Positions 6,710 through 15,479 of a DNA stretch of 20,034 bases are shown here, one piece after another. How positions within the stretch are numbered: the stretch's first letter is position 1; each line of letters begins with the position of its first letter. The notes under the pieces are model-generated. The model searched no databases and was not told where the DNA came from. It saw only the letters and a program-made list of their open reading frames with translations. The stretch spans positions 1-20,034 of the IMG/VR virus record IMGVR_UViG_3300030110_000660; one strand, written 5' to 3'. A program made the position numbers and the translations under genes. The stretch is from a virus.

Positions 6710-6719
6710 CTTTTCTCCT

Positions 6720-7631
6720 TTACCAGATTCTCCGGTTTTCTATTGTTTCTTTTATTGTATCATAGTTTTTAACTTCTTGTACATCTTTATATCCTGTAGG
6801 AAGCTTTAGATAAGATATATTAACACGACCTCCTAGTCTTGTCAAGATATAATCTCTACCTTTTTCGCCTGCTTGGTCATTATCTAAACATAATATAATT
6901 TCTTTGGATGGTAATTGTAATATTAAGTCCTCTTGAACTTTAGACATTTGCATACCTAGCAAAGCAACTGCTTGATATCCTAGTTGATTTAACCACATTG
7001 CATCCAATGCTCCTTCAGTTATACATACTGCATTAGATGTATCCACTAATGGTTGCCCAAATAGTATATGAGACTTCTTAAATCCTTTGGCGTATACATA
7101 CTTTGGTACCCCAAACTCTCTTCTAATTATCCACCCAACTAGTTTTGCATCTTTATCATGAGCTGGGATTACTAATCCATTACTAGGTGTTATGCCACAC
7201 CCCCATCTATTTAATGTAAACTTATCAAACCCTCTATCAAATATCCATTTAGGCACTACATATTGTTTATATGGAAATACTTTTTCTTCAAGTGCGGGTA
7301 GTCCAAGAGGGGCGGGAGTATCTATCTCAAACATTTTTGCAGGGTCGTAACCCTCTGAGTTCTCTACCAAAAAGTCTATTATTTTACGAGCACTCCATCC
7401 CATACGTTTCCTAATAAAACTTTTTAAACTACCTTGACCACAACCAGCAAAGCATATCCATACACCTTTTTCAGTGTTTATGGCTAATGATGGTTTATCA
7501 TCCGTATGAAACGGACACTCTATATTAAACTGCTCTGCACCTAATGGTACATCTACACCAATCTTGTGTAAGATTTCAGTCCAGTCTATCATATTTTGTT
7601 TTTGTTGGTCTAATCCTGTATATGATATCAT
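6720..7631 (-). CDS. DnaG-type primase (CHC2-like zinc finger plus TOPRIM)
   Basis: This protein of about 303 residues would lay RNA primers at the replication fork. The N-terminal zinc-binding domain has CPFH (C39, H42), DKPSLAIN, and C60-FAG-C64 followed by GQGS; the second half has one residue more than the usual CFGC spacing. The TOPRIM core has VCITEGALDAMW (E206) and ILCLDNDQAGEKG (D250, D252). No helicase domain is fused; the helicase is a separate gene two genes upstream. The first ATG (7631) overlaps the zinc-ribbon gene by 56 bases and has only AAAAG nearby. The second ATG (7592, residue 14) is also possible and keeps every motif. The stop is ten bases before the SSB-like start. Confidence 0.93.
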   Translation of the reverse strand: MISYTGLDQQKQNMIDWTEILHKIGVDVPLGAEQFNIECPFHTDDKPSLAINTEKGVWICFAGCGQGSLKSFIRKRMGWSARKIIDFLVENSEGYDPAKMFEIDTPAPLGLPALEEKVFPYKQYVVPKWIFDRGFDKFTLNRWGCGITPSNGLVIPAHDKDAKLVGWIIRREFGVPKYVYAKGFKKSHILFGQPLVDTSNAVCITEGALDAMWLNQLGYQAVALLGMQMSKVQEDLILQLPSKEIILCLDNDQAGEKGRDYILTRLGGRVNISYLKLPTGYKDVQEVKNYDTIKETIENRRIW

Positions 7632-7860
7632 CTTTTACTTGTCTATATCCTTCTGGAAATGTAGTCCCACATTTTATACATGATGGGTCATCTTTTATTA
7701 TTCCTAATATTTTAACTTTTGCTGTGCCATCTGACTTTAATATCGGTACTCTCACTGTCAATCCAGTTTTAAGTTTACCATTAGCACTACATTTACCACA
7801 CCTTAATTGTAAAAAAGTTTGGTCTTTATATTTATGCATTAGCTTGCTCAATGTGTCCAT
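7576..7860 (-). CDS. Small zinc-ribbon protein between helicase and primase
   Basis: This 94-residue protein has two CxxC knuckles, C21-GK-C24 and C61-IK-C64, about 36 residues apart with beta-like sequence between (TGLTVRVPILKSDGTAKVKILGII), as in a zinc ribbon. The tail is basic (RQVKDDIIYRIRPTKTKYDRLD). The ATG at 7860 has GGAGGG seven bases upstream and lies 29 bases inside the end of the helicase gene. The end overlaps the primase start. The position suggests it helps the primase-helicase pair or binds nucleic acid. No enzyme motif is visible and I do not recognise a named family. Confidence 0.65.
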   Translation of the reverse strand: MDTLSKLMHKYKDQTFLQLRCGKCSANGKLKTGLTVRVPILKSDGTAKVKILGIIKDDPSCIKCGTTFPEGYRQVKDDIIYRIRPTKTKYDRLD

Positions 7861-9073
7861 TGTTTACCCTCCATATAAAGTCAAAATCATTAAATGCTAA
7901 ATCTCCATCTCTATATTTTTGAAATTGTATTTGTCTTTTATCTGCTATCGGCATATCTAAATCATCTTTCATCATTGACATAGATACTGCCACATCTGAT
8001 GCTCTAATCAATGCATCACCAAATGCCACTTGACTAGGAGCAGGCGGCACATACATGTCAGCTGCATCTCTAGTGGCTTGAGTTGATGCCATTATCGCCG
8101 TGTTAGTAGATAGTGCTAAATTCTTTAGTCCATAAAACAATGAATGTGATTGCTCCCATGCAGCTTTATTACTATCTTGAGATATTAAGTATACACCATC
8201 TATAACTAATAGGTCAGGAGAGTATTTCCTAACTAAATTGTTTATACTAGGTAGAGATATACTATCTTCCCCACTAATATGGTCACATATCAATAAGTTC
8301 TTAGAATCAGTCTCGGTTAGAAACCTTTTATATTCACTCTCATCTATTTCATTACCGTTTCGTATCGCAGAATGTGATAGATTAAAACCTCTCATCTGAC
8401 CTAATATAACATCCATCCTTAGATTTATAGAAGCTCTAGTCATTTCTGTAGATACTAATAATGTCTTAAATCCTTTTTCTACTGCTATTGCTGCTATCTT
8501 ACAACATAACCAAGTCTTACCTACAGTCGGTCTAGCATATGCAGTAATTAAGTCTCCCGGTTGCCATCCCATACCTGTTGAGTTTATAACATTAAATGGA
8601 GTAGGGATACCAATCATGCCATCGCCTAACTCTCTCTTTGCATTTTTTTCTTTCCATACCTCAAATCTATCTAACTCACCTGAATCATACTGAACCACAT
8701 CAGCATCATGTAATATTTCTACATCATGTAAGCCATCCATAATTAATGATAAAGCTTTCTTTGGGTCTTCTCTCAGTATTGGTTTCTGTTCAGAAAATGC
8801 AGAGATAATATTTCTGTACATTACATGTTTCTTAAATTCACCTAATGCATATTGAAAGTTTATGTCTTTTGCATCCTTTGATAATTGAGGAAACTTTTCT
8901 AATAATACTTCACACTTAGGGAACTCTTTGTATTCATCTAAATGCTCTTGAATAAATTTATATGCTTCTCCATGATTAGCAAAGTCTTTTACAGGATGCG
9001 TAAAAGCTTTGTAATTGTTTGACTCACATAATCCAAATATGAGTCCCGACTCTATGAAATTAAAATTTTCCAA
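7832..9073 (-). CDS. DnaB-type replicative helicase (TTG start)
   Basis: This 413-residue protein has an N-terminal helical domain (about 1-125) and a RecA-fold motor. GDLITAYARPTVGKTW carries the Walker A lysine K186 and T187; LLVSTEM gives the catalytic glutamate (E210). PDLLVIDGVYLI (D292) is Walker B, and AIMASTQATRDAA (Q332) is the sensor strand. The last segment (QIQFQKYRDGDLAFNDFDF) matches the DnaB C-terminal motif 4 region. It should be a hexameric 5'-3' helicase unwinding the fork with the separate primase downstream. The TTG start lies directly after the TAG of the sigma-like gene with AAGGAG five bases upstream. There is no ATG-led alternative that keeps the N-terminal domain and has a ribosome site. 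Confidence 0.92.
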   Translation of the reverse strand: MENFNFIESGLIFGLCESNNYKAFTHPVKDFANHGEAYKFIQEHLDEYKEFPKCEVLLEKFPQLSKDAKDINFQYALGEFKKHVMYRNIISAFSEQKPILREDPKKALSLIMDGLHDVEILHDADVVQYDSGELDRFEVWKEKNAKRELGDGMIGIPTPFNVINSTGMGWQPGDLITAYARPTVGKTWLCCKIAAIAVEKGFKTLLVSTEMTRASINLRMDVILGQMRGFNLSHSAIRNGNEIDESEYKRFLTETDSKNLLICDHISGEDSISLPSINNLVRKYSPDLLVIDGVYLISQDSNKAAWEQSHSLFYGLKNLALSTNTAIMASTQATRDAADMYVPPAPSQVAFGDALIRASDVAVSMSMMKDDLDMPIADKRQIQFQKYRDGDLAFNDFDFIWRVNNGHIEQANA

Positions 9074-9601
9074 CTATTCTCCTTCTTTATACTTATTTCT
9101 TAAAGATTTCTTGACTTTATATATCGAAGTATCAGTCAAATTATCTTGTATACGTTCCATAGTATAATTTTTATACTTCATTGTCAAGAACTCTTTTTCA
9201 CTTTTTTCTAAGCCTAAAGAATTTAAAAAATGGTCTAACCTAATTTCATCTATGTGATTGTCTTCACTAGGTAATAAATCTTTTAATGTAAAATCATCAT
9301 TATCTGCATGACCAGATGAGTTATTTCTATCCATACTAACTGTCTGTACCTTTTTAGTAGACTTTGTATGTAAAGTTCTTAAGGTATTTACCATTGCAGT
9401 GTGTAAATAAGTGTGAAATGACGCATTTTTATTTGGATTATACTTTTTTGCCGCTCTAATTACTGTTAATCTAAGTTCTTGGACTAAATCTTCCTTCTCC
9501 CACCCCTCAATGTAAGCATTTTGCAACATTTTATAGATTTTTGGTTCCCATTTTTCAATTAACTCATCGTTTATTTGCATTGTATCGTCTGTATTCGGCA
9601 T
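9074..9601 (-). CDS. Sigma-70-family RNA polymerase sigma factor-like protein
   Basis: This protein of up to 175 residues has a two-part sigma layout. A region 2-like segment (about 35-85) reads EGWEKEDLVQELRLTVIRAA, then KKYNPNKNASFHTYLHTAM and NTLRTLHTK, matching the core-binding and -10-reading helices. An acidic linker follows. A shorter region 4-like segment (about 130-172) has LEKSEKEFLTMKYKNYTMERIQ, then a poor recognition helix. It would redirect host RNA polymerase to viral promoters. It sits at the boundary between tail genes and replication genes, next to an HTH/zinc protein. Neither the ATG at 9601 nor the ATG at 9580 has a good ribosome site; both lie in the upstream gene, so translation is probably coupled. 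Confidence 0.8.
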   Translation of the reverse strand: MPNTDDTMQINDELIEKWEPKIYKMLQNAYIEGWEKEDLVQELRLTVIRAAKKYNPNKNASFHTYLHTAMVNTLRTLHTKSTKKVQTVSMDRNNSSGHADNDDFTLKDLLPSEDNHIDEIRLDHFLNSLGLEKSEKEFLTMKYKNYTMERIQDNLTDTSIYKVKKSLRNKYKEGE

Positions 9602-9947
9602 AACACTTGTATGAACAGTAAATATTCTTTAATTTATTCTTTATCCTTACTTTTACTATCGTTTTTCTTCTATAAAAAGGTATTTTGCACCAAGAACATG
9701 TCAATCTCATAAATCTTGAGTTAAAAGTACATTCTCCCTTGTGTATTCTACCTTTATCGGTGGTTATATCCCCACACTCTTTACAGTATACCACCTTTTG
9801 AGGTTTTGGAACCTTAGTTTGTAGGTCATTTTGTTTTAAAATGTTATGAACATAGACACGACTGACTCCTACTTTTCTACTAATCTCCGCTGAAGACATT
9901 AAAGGATACTTATTACGCAACCTTACTATCTTGTTTTTGGCTTTCAT
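9564..9947 (-). CDS. Helix-turn-helix plus zinc-finger protein, putative regulator or DNA-binding protein
   Basis: This 127-residue, very basic protein has an N-terminal helix-turn-helix (about 5-40: IVRLRNKYPLMSSAEISRKV, then GVSRVYVHNIL) of the resolvase/homeodomain-like type. Two metal-binding clusters follow. The first is C55-KE-C58 with H69/C73 downstream; the second is C84-SW-C87 with C111-SYK-C115, which resembles a TRASH/MYM-like finger. The end is basic (CYAEYRRYNANKR). The start is at a TAATG junction with the 63-residue gene, with no clear ribosome site, so coupling is likely. It may be a transcription factor working with the sigma-like protein, or a remnant of an HNH-type endonuclease; no HNH catalytic pair is visible. 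Confidence 0.7.
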   Translation of the reverse strand: MKAKNKIVRLRNKYPLMSSAEISRKVGVSRVYVHNILKQNDLQTKVPKPQKVVYCKECGDITTDKGRIHKGECTFNSRFMRLTCSWCKIPFYRRKTIVKVRIKNKLKNIYCSYKCYAEYRRYNANKR

Positions 9948-10138
9948 TAGAAGTCATCTATTGATGCTTGCTCTTGCTCATAGCCTTTTACTGCTAAAAC
10001 TATCTCATTTTTCCACCGAGCTGCTAATTCATCCGTGGTTATGTCACTTGATTGAGCACCTAGCCCTAAAATCTTTACTGCAGCTGCTTGCATTCTAGTC
10101 CATTGTGCATCTGTGAATGATACTGTTACGTCTGGCAT
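9947..10138 (-). CDS. Small unknown protein after the tail fibre gene
   Basis: This 63-residue, mildly acidic protein has an N-terminal VTVSFTDAQWTRMQAAAVKI segment, a short polar loop (SSDITTDELAARW) and a helix (KNEIVLAVKGYEQEQA). It appears soluble and has no signal peptide or metal site. The ATG shares a TAATG junction with the tail fibre stop and has AAAGGAG about seven bases upstream, so it is translated with the tail genes. Position suggests a tail-associated or assembly role. I do not recognise the family. Confidence 0.6.
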   Translation of the reverse strand: MPDVTVSFTDAQWTRMQAAAVKILGLGAQSSDITTDELAARWKNEIVLAVKGYEQEQASIDDF

Positions 10139-13100
10139 TATTTATTCTCCTTTAGTTTTTCTATTTCTTCTTTTAGTTTTTTAATTTCCATTAATAATAT
10201 TACTGATAATTTGTCGTAAGAAACACTTTCTGGTGTTTCATCATTATTATAATTTACTATTTCTGGTAGTATTTCTGCTACTTCTTCGGCTATTAAACCA
10301 ATATCTTTCTTACCTTCCGTAGCGGATTTTTCGTTCCATTCAAAGTCCACAGGTCTTAAGTCATATAATTTATTTGAGTCTAAAACCATATCAACTACGT
10401 TTCTTTTATATTTTCTAGATGATGATTTTTTATGTACTACATTTGAACCATCAACAACTAAATCAGTACCTGAAGTTGTTCCTAAAGTATCCAACACTAA
10501 TCCACCACTATAAAATCTACCTCTTAAAGCTCCCCCTGTACTAAAACCTAATTCGTTTGCAGCTGATTGGAACATACCTGTATCTGTATCCCCGTTGAAG
10601 GTGTAAGCAGGAAAATTTACTGCGGCAGATGTACTAGCGTATACTATTCCAGAATACAGTGCCCAATAAGATAAACTCGGATGACCTAAAACAGTCCCAT
10701 CATTACCAAGGTCTACGTCATAAGTAGGAACAAAAAACATAGTTTTATCGACTTCATTTGGACCTATAACCATAGTATGAGCGAAATCTGTGTCAAATCC
10801 ACTACCACTTCCAGCTTGTTGTGTAGTAGATAGCCAATAAGTTGCTGGGACTCCTCCAGACCCTCCGTCAAAAACTGTTTGGTAATAAGTTGTCAACCCT
10901 TTAGCAGTTATTGTAGCACCGTTTGAATGCGTAGCAGGAGTTGTACCCTGACTTCCACGTTGAACAGTCAACGTGTTAGAATTTATCGCTATCACAGTCA
11001 TGTGTTCACTATCTATTACAATTATATTACCTAATCCAAATAATGCCCCATTAGAAACATCAATATCTTCTTCGCTATTATCTAAATCTTCTGCTAAAGT
11101 TGCTCCAGTAGCCCTATTCTTAGCTGATGACCCCATAAGAAACACCGAATCAATAGTTAGGTCATTAGTATCTTCCAAAATAGCCAACCCACCCTTATAT
11201 ATTATTACTTTATCTTCATTAGGTCCACTAGCTAATCTTCCTGTAAGAGGGCTTATTTTTATTTGTTGGGTTCCATCTGCATCAAAGGCTGTTATTCCAG
11301 AACTATTTATAATAAATCCATTTTGGTCTGTACCACTGCCATCATTAACTGTAGCACTTGTTTTTATAGTGGTTGCTAAAACTAACTCTGCCTCTAGTTT
11401 AGCTGCTGTAACTGCATTAGCTGCGATTTCACCTGCTGTAATTGTATTAGCTTTTATTTCGTCTGCTGTTATGGCTTTAGCAGAGATTGAATCTTTATCA
11501 AATTTGTAGTTACTCCCCGGTAACTCTATATGATTTAATTGAAAAGATGCCTCTGCAGCAGAATGACTAGCCTTATGAGCTGTTCCTAGTACTATTACGG
11601 CATCACCCTGATTTAAACTTGCAGTATTTCCTGAACCACCACCTTTAGTTATTGCTTCATTTTTAAAGTCAGTTTCATTTTGAAATATAAATTTTGTTTC
11701 AGACACATCTGGTTTAAAAGAAATTATGACATTTGTACTATCCGACATAGCTCCATTTAAACCCGTTGTGGCGTGTTCACTATCACCAGCTACAATGTCA
11801 TATTTTTCACCATCTACTTCAAGCGTACCTGCACTATGTGAAACAGCCGTATCTGTATTATTTCCGCTGGTATCACCCGGACTAAACGTACCTGTGAAGG
11901 TAGCTCTTTGTAGTCCTAATGGTATCCCTTCAGAATAAGTCTCATCATCATATTCAACAGCAGGTGTAGAAGGTTTTTGTCTTTCTCCAGCGTTTAAAGC
12001 TTTAGGATTACCTATATCACCTACAGTTTCAATATTAGTATTAAAACCTTTTTCACCTTCACTATACGCTATACTAGTAATTACATGAGTAAAAGGACTA
12101 GAGTTAATCGCTAAATTTTTAATCTGCACCGCATGTCCTGCTCTTAATGGTATATAAGTTCTGTAATAATCGTTAGTAGAAAAAGTTGCTGAGTTAGTTA
12201 ATGTAGCAGTTAAGTTATTATCTTCTGTCTTACTAATGTAACCAAATTCTTCCATAGTCCCACCTTGACCAGAAAGCTTATGTAAAACCATACCTGTTCT
12301 TATGCCTGCGGTAGGGAAACTATCTATATTAGCAGATGCTAAACCATCTGTTGTTGTAGAATGTTGATTAGCTATAGTGCTATCAGTTATAGTATTAGTA
12401 GATACAGAATTTACTTGCCCCTCTACGAAGTGATATGGATAACCGCTTGCCATAGAAAACTTACCTCTTACTCTTCTAACATCTTTATGTGCGAAAGCAG
12501 CAGCAACTGCTCTTCTAACTGTTAATATATCTCCAGTATCTACACTAAAGTTCTTTAACATTTTTTGTTTAAATACTTGTTGAGGTCTAAATATATCACT
12601 GCCATTAGCACTAGTAGTGTCTGACAATGTAATTGTCCCCACTGTGGTGCCACTTGAGTTTCTAATATGTAATTGCTCTCCAGCAGCTACAGTATGTTTT
12701 ATTGCTCCTGCATTATTAGTACCAGTTAAAAGAGCAAATCCTGCTCCACCTGTATTGCTTAAATATTGTAAGAACCCTACAGTATTACCACCACTGGCTG
12801 CATCAAATACCCCGCCTCCTTGTTGGTCAATAGTTTTACTAGTCTCAGTCCCACCTGTCCCTGTTCCACTAGGTTCATATAAATCTTGTATAGCATCACC
12901 ATTAGTTATAGCTTTGTAATTAAATACTTCAAATTCTAAATCTTTAGCATAGCCAGAAACCGGGTCAACAAAACGAGCATTAAGGTGCGTAACTCTTTCT
13001 CTAGCAATATCTTCAAATGAAAAAGAAGGTAACATTTTTAATGCTTGCCCTGTTTCAGTAATACTACTTCCAGTGCCAAACACCAAAGTTAACCCATCAT

Positions 13101-13929
13101 CTGCAGGGTTAGATACCGTATAACTTGTGCCTGATTGAGCCGCTGCTGGCATACATCCAGCCGGGAAGTAATTAAAAAAGTTATCAGTTCCCTCTGTACT
13201 AGTTGAAGTGGTTTTAAAATTAGTGTCTACATAAAAGTTGTAAGGTTTTAAACCACCTGTGATGGCTGCGGATGCTGTAGCTTCAATTCCTGCTTCAAGC
13301 TCTCCTAATCTTTTAATAGCATTTAAAAAATTACCACCTGAGTTACCAAAATCTATATCCTTTGTAGCTTTTTTACCTAATGACCCTTGAAATCTATATG
13401 CTCCCGTATCATCACTATCAGTGGTATTTACCACTTCAATTGACCTGTCACCAGTGCCTTGATTATAACTTCCAAAGTCTATCAACTTATCTACGTCATC
13501 TGAAATAAAATTACCTTGTAACTTTGTAGCATCATCATTTAAAAAATCTCTTTTTAAAACATTTTGCTGTAATTCAATTAAACTATCATAAGCTGTAACT
13601 GTTACAGTATAACCTCTTAAACTATTTTCTGGGGCTACATCCTCAACTTTACCCAAAAACAATATGCTTTTAGTAGCTTGGTCTGTAATTCTAATTTTCA
13701 TTTTATTTTTAAGCACGGTGTCAAAATCACCGGTTTCAAAAATATTAGAAGATGATGTTCTTGGATTAAATAAAGTAACTACAGCTGTTCTTGGTGTGTT
13801 TAATGAATCTTCTATTGATAGAGTTAATATTCTAGATGTGCCACCACTAGATGTAAGGCTGACCCAAGCAGAGCCACTCCAATACTCTACTAACATCCTT
13901 GCTGCTCTAGGATTAGTTCCAACTGGCAT
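10138..13929 (-). CDS. Tail tip/fibre protein with hub-like N-terminus and S74 intramolecular chaperone
   Basis: At 1263 residues this is the largest gene in the window. Residues 1-130 (ILTLSIEDSLNTPRTAVVTL, FLGKVEDVAPENSLRGYTV) look like the beta-rich hub domain of tail or baseplate proteins. The middle is a beta/low-complexity shaft rich in G, S, T and N. It includes a beta module (11098-10900), a ten-residue tandem repeat (11490-11401) and a fibre-type segment (NGDTDTGMFQSAANELGFS). The last 95 residues form the Peptidase S74 chaperone: SSSRKYKRNV holds the Ser/Lys self-cleavage site (about S1170), followed by LRPVDFEWNE, DIGLIAEEVAEILPEIV and a C-terminal coiled coil. The chaperone trimerises the fibre and then cuts itself off. 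The protein is the probable host-recognition device. It has TAATG junctions on both sides. Confidence 0.88.
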   Translation of the reverse strand: MPVGTNPRAARMLVEYWSGSAWVSLTSSGGTSRILTLSIEDSLNTPRTAVVTLFNPRTSSSNIFETGDFDTVLKNKMKIRITDQATKSILFLGKVEDVAPENSLRGYTVTVTAYDSLIELQQNVLKRDFLNDDATKLQGNFISDDVDKLIDFGSYNQGTGDRSIEVVNTTDSDDTGAYRFQGSLGKKATKDIDFGNSGGNFLNAIKRLGELEAGIEATASAAITGGLKPYNFYVDTNFKTTSTSTEGTDNFFNYFPAGCMPAAAQSGTSYTVSNPADDGLTLVFGTGSSITETGQALKMLPSFSFEDIARERVTHLNARFVDPVSGYAKDLEFEVFNYKAITNGDAIQDLYEPSGTGTGGTETSKTIDQQGGGVFDAASGGNTVGFLQYLSNTGGAGFALLTGTNNAGAIKHTVAAGEQLHIRNSSGTTVGTITLSDTTSANGSDIFRPQQVFKQKMLKNFSVDTGDILTVRRAVAAAFAHKDVRRVRGKFSMASGYPYHFVEGQVNSVSTNTITDSTIANQHSTTTDGLASANIDSFPTAGIRTGMVLHKLSGQGGTMEEFGYISKTEDNNLTATLTNSATFSTNDYYRTYIPLRAGHAVQIKNLAINSSPFTHVITSIAYSEGEKGFNTNIETVGDIGNPKALNAGERQKPSTPAVEYDDETYSEGIPLGLQRATFTGTFSPGDTSGNNTDTAVSHSAGTLEVDGEKYDIVAGDSEHATTGLNGAMSDSTNVIISFKPDVSETKFIFQNETDFKNEAITKGGGSGNTASLNQGDAVIVLGTAHKASHSAAEASFQLNHIELPGSNYKFDKDSISAKAITADEIKANTITAGEIAANAVTAAKLEAELVLATTIKTSATVNDGSGTDQNGFIINSSGITAFDADGTQQIKISPLTGRLASGPNEDKVIIYKGGLAILEDTNDLTIDSVFLMGSSAKNRATGATLAEDLDNSEEDIDVSNGALFGLGNIIVIDSEHMTVIAINSNTLTVQRGSQGTTPATHSNGATITAKGLTTYYQTVFDGGSGGVPATYWLSTTQQAGSGSGFDTDFAHTMVIGPNEVDKTMFFVPTYDVDLGNDGTVLGHPSLSYWALYSGIVYASTSAAVNFPAYTFNGDTDTGMFQSAANELGFSTGGALRGRFYSGGLVLDTLGTTSGTDLVVDGSNVVHKKSSSRKYKRNVVDMVLDSNKLYDLRPVDFEWNEKSATEGKKDIGLIAEEVAEILPEIVNYNNDETPESVSYDKLSVILLMEIKKLKEEIEKLKENK
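11401..11490 (-). repeat. 30-bp tandem repeat (three copies) in the tail fibre gene
   Basis: Three successive 30-base units (11401-11430, 11431-11460, 11461-11490) share ctgctgt in the same register and a largely common attagct. They encode a ten-residue unit of the pattern EI-x-AN-x-(I/V)-TA-x (for example EIKANTITAG). Such units occur in tail tip and fibre proteins and probably form a trimeric helical or beta-helical stalk. Copy number could change by slippage, altering stalk length. Confidence 0.75.
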
Positions 13930-14651
13930 TATGACTCCTGTCTATCTTTAGCTACAAATGATAATGAAAATTGAAATCTATCTTCTGTACCCGGAGCTAA
14001 ATCAAATCTACCTTGAGAAACAGCAACCTCGTATGTCGCATATGTTGTCCCAGCTTCAGTTTGCACTATTAATTGAAGTGGTGTGCTACCATCATCATAT
14101 ACACTACCTGTAACAAAGCTTTCTAGTTGTTTTTGTGTGGGTACGAAATAATTAGTTTTATTACCATCTGATGAATTACCTTTTGCTGGACCCGTAACTA
14201 CTTCTGGGGTATCTGATTGGTCTCTGTCTACAGTGCCTGAAATTGTTATATTAGGTCTAAACATTCCTAATTCTATTAATTCTGGTGAGTTTTGAGGGAA
14301 AGGTATTTGAATAGGTGTTTTAGTAATTGATACTCCAAATGAATCGGCTTTGAGTGCATATCTTCTAATCCCTGTTATAGCAGTATCATTTGAATGGGCT
14401 TTAATATTAGTATTGTTTATGCCTCTAACAATTGTATCAAATTGTGTACTACTACCTTTTGATGCATAACTGATTTCTTCACCTTCTATAAATATACTAC
14501 CAGAAGCTGGAAAAGCAGAGTTATTAGTATTGTCTATAGTAATGTCATCACTACTAGTGCCATTCGCATCTGCACCTAATGTACCATTAAGTAAACAAAA
14601 CTTTGAAGTAGTTAAAGAACCTATATCTGTTAATAATACTGATAATGCCAT
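13929..14651 (-). CDS. Distal tail/baseplate-like protein
   Basis: This 240-residue, beta-rich protein lies between the tape-measure-like gene and the tail tip gene, the usual place of a distal tail (Dit-like) protein. It begins MALSVLLTDIGSLTTSKFCL. Residues about 33-95 carry the shared beta module (ITIDNTNNSAF, SGSIFIEGEEISYASKG, DTIVRGINNTNIKAHSND). The rest (FGVSITKTPIQIPFPQNSPE, LIELGMFRPNITISGTVDRD, GRFDLAPGTEDRFQFSLSFV) looks like a tail-ring beta sandwich. The ATG has AAGGGG nine bases upstream. The stop forms TAATG with the fibre gene. The Dit role is inferred from order, not from a certain family match. Confidence 0.65.
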   Translation of the reverse strand: MALSVLLTDIGSLTTSKFCLLNGTLGADANGTSSDDITIDNTNNSAFPASGSIFIEGEEISYASKGSSTQFDTIVRGINNTNIKAHSNDTAITGIRRYALKADSFGVSITKTPIQIPFPQNSPELIELGMFRPNITISGTVDRDQSDTPEVVTGPAKGNSSDGNKTNYFVPTQKQLESFVTGSVYDDGSTPLQLIVQTEAGTTYATYEVAVSQGRFDLAPGTEDRFQFSLSFVAKDRQES

Positions 14652-14669
14652 TTTTTAAATCCCCTTATA

Positions 14670-15479
14670 TTAATCTGTTAAACCTTGTGAGTATGCTGCA
14701 TCTTCTTGAGCTCTGCCAGCTTGAGCATAAAAAAAATCTTTAATTGCAGCATCTATCATTGGAGCTACATATAATTCATATCCTGTTACTGCCCCTATAC
14801 CTGCAGGAACAGACGTTCCGAAGGTAGGTACTGCGAGAGCACCAGCACCAGCCATAATAGCACTCCCTACAGCGATACTTATAGCTGATTGTGTAGCTTT
14901 TACTGCCTTATCTAAATCGTCTGGTTCAGCAAAAGCCGATAAGAAATCAAGACCTTTCAACCCAGTACCCAAGATACCCAAGCCTTTGAGGTATTTGGAG
15001 CCGATAACTTTGCTATCCATGGTCCTTAGACCAGATAAAGGATTTCCAGCTTGACCAAGAAGGTCTTCACTATCACCTCCTCTACCAAAGTTCAAAACGT
15101 CTCCGATTTTAGAAAATATTTTCATTACAAACTCTACTATAGTACCAATACCAGCTGCTGCCTTTTTTAAAGGGTCAAAAAACTTCATTATAAACTTTAG
15201 TCCGCCTTTTAATAATGGGAAAAAACCCATTAACAAAGTGTCTACAAATGCACCAACTATTTGGAATAAAGACCCAATAAAACCAGTAAAAATAGATGAT
15301 TGTTTTAAAATACCGGCTAAAGTAAGTTGAATACCTATTTGTTGTTGCAGAGATTTTTTATTAGTTCTTCTGTTATCTTCTTTTTCCATGTCACCCTTTT
15401 TATCTTTAAGGGCATCATCTTGACCACCACCAGTAGAAAGAGCGTCTTGCATTAAAAATCTATATATTGACTCAGCCAT
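14670..15479 (-). CDS. Short tape-measure-like tail protein
   Basis: This 269-residue protein lies directly after the G/GT chaperone frames, the standard position of the tail tape measure. A charged N-terminal coil (about 20-45, KDKKGDMEKEDNRRTNKK) precedes several hydrophobic helices: SIFTGFIGSLFQIVGAFVDT (about 61-80), LLMGFFPLLKGGLKFIMKFF, and a glycine/alanine-rich SIAVGSAIMAGAGALAVP near 200. Tape measures set tail length at about 1.5 angstrom per residue and insert into the host membrane; by that rule this one would give a tail of only about 40 nm. An alternative is a minor tail or membrane-penetrating protein. The start is at a TAATG junction with the GT stop, with AGAGGA upstream. Confidence 0.6.
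   Translation of the reverse strand: MAESIYRFLMQDALSTGGGQDDALKDKKGDMEKEDNRRTNKKSLQQQIGIQLTLAGILKQSSIFTGFIGSLFQIVGAFVDTLLMGFFPLLKGGLKFIMKFFDPLKKAAAGIGTIVEFVMKIFSKIGDVLNFGRGGDSEDLLGQAGNPLSGLRTMDSKVIGSKYLKGLGILGTGLKGLDFLSAFAEPDDLDKAVKATQSAISIAVGSAIMAGAGALAVPTFGTSVPAGIGAVTGYELYVAPMIDAAIKDFFYAQAGRAQEDAAYSQGLTD

Noticed and set aside
10973-11509. Plus-strand 178-residue reading frame
   Set aside because: It is antisense to the tail fibre repeat region, has biased hydrophobic composition typical of a shadow frame, and shows no domain or ribosome site.
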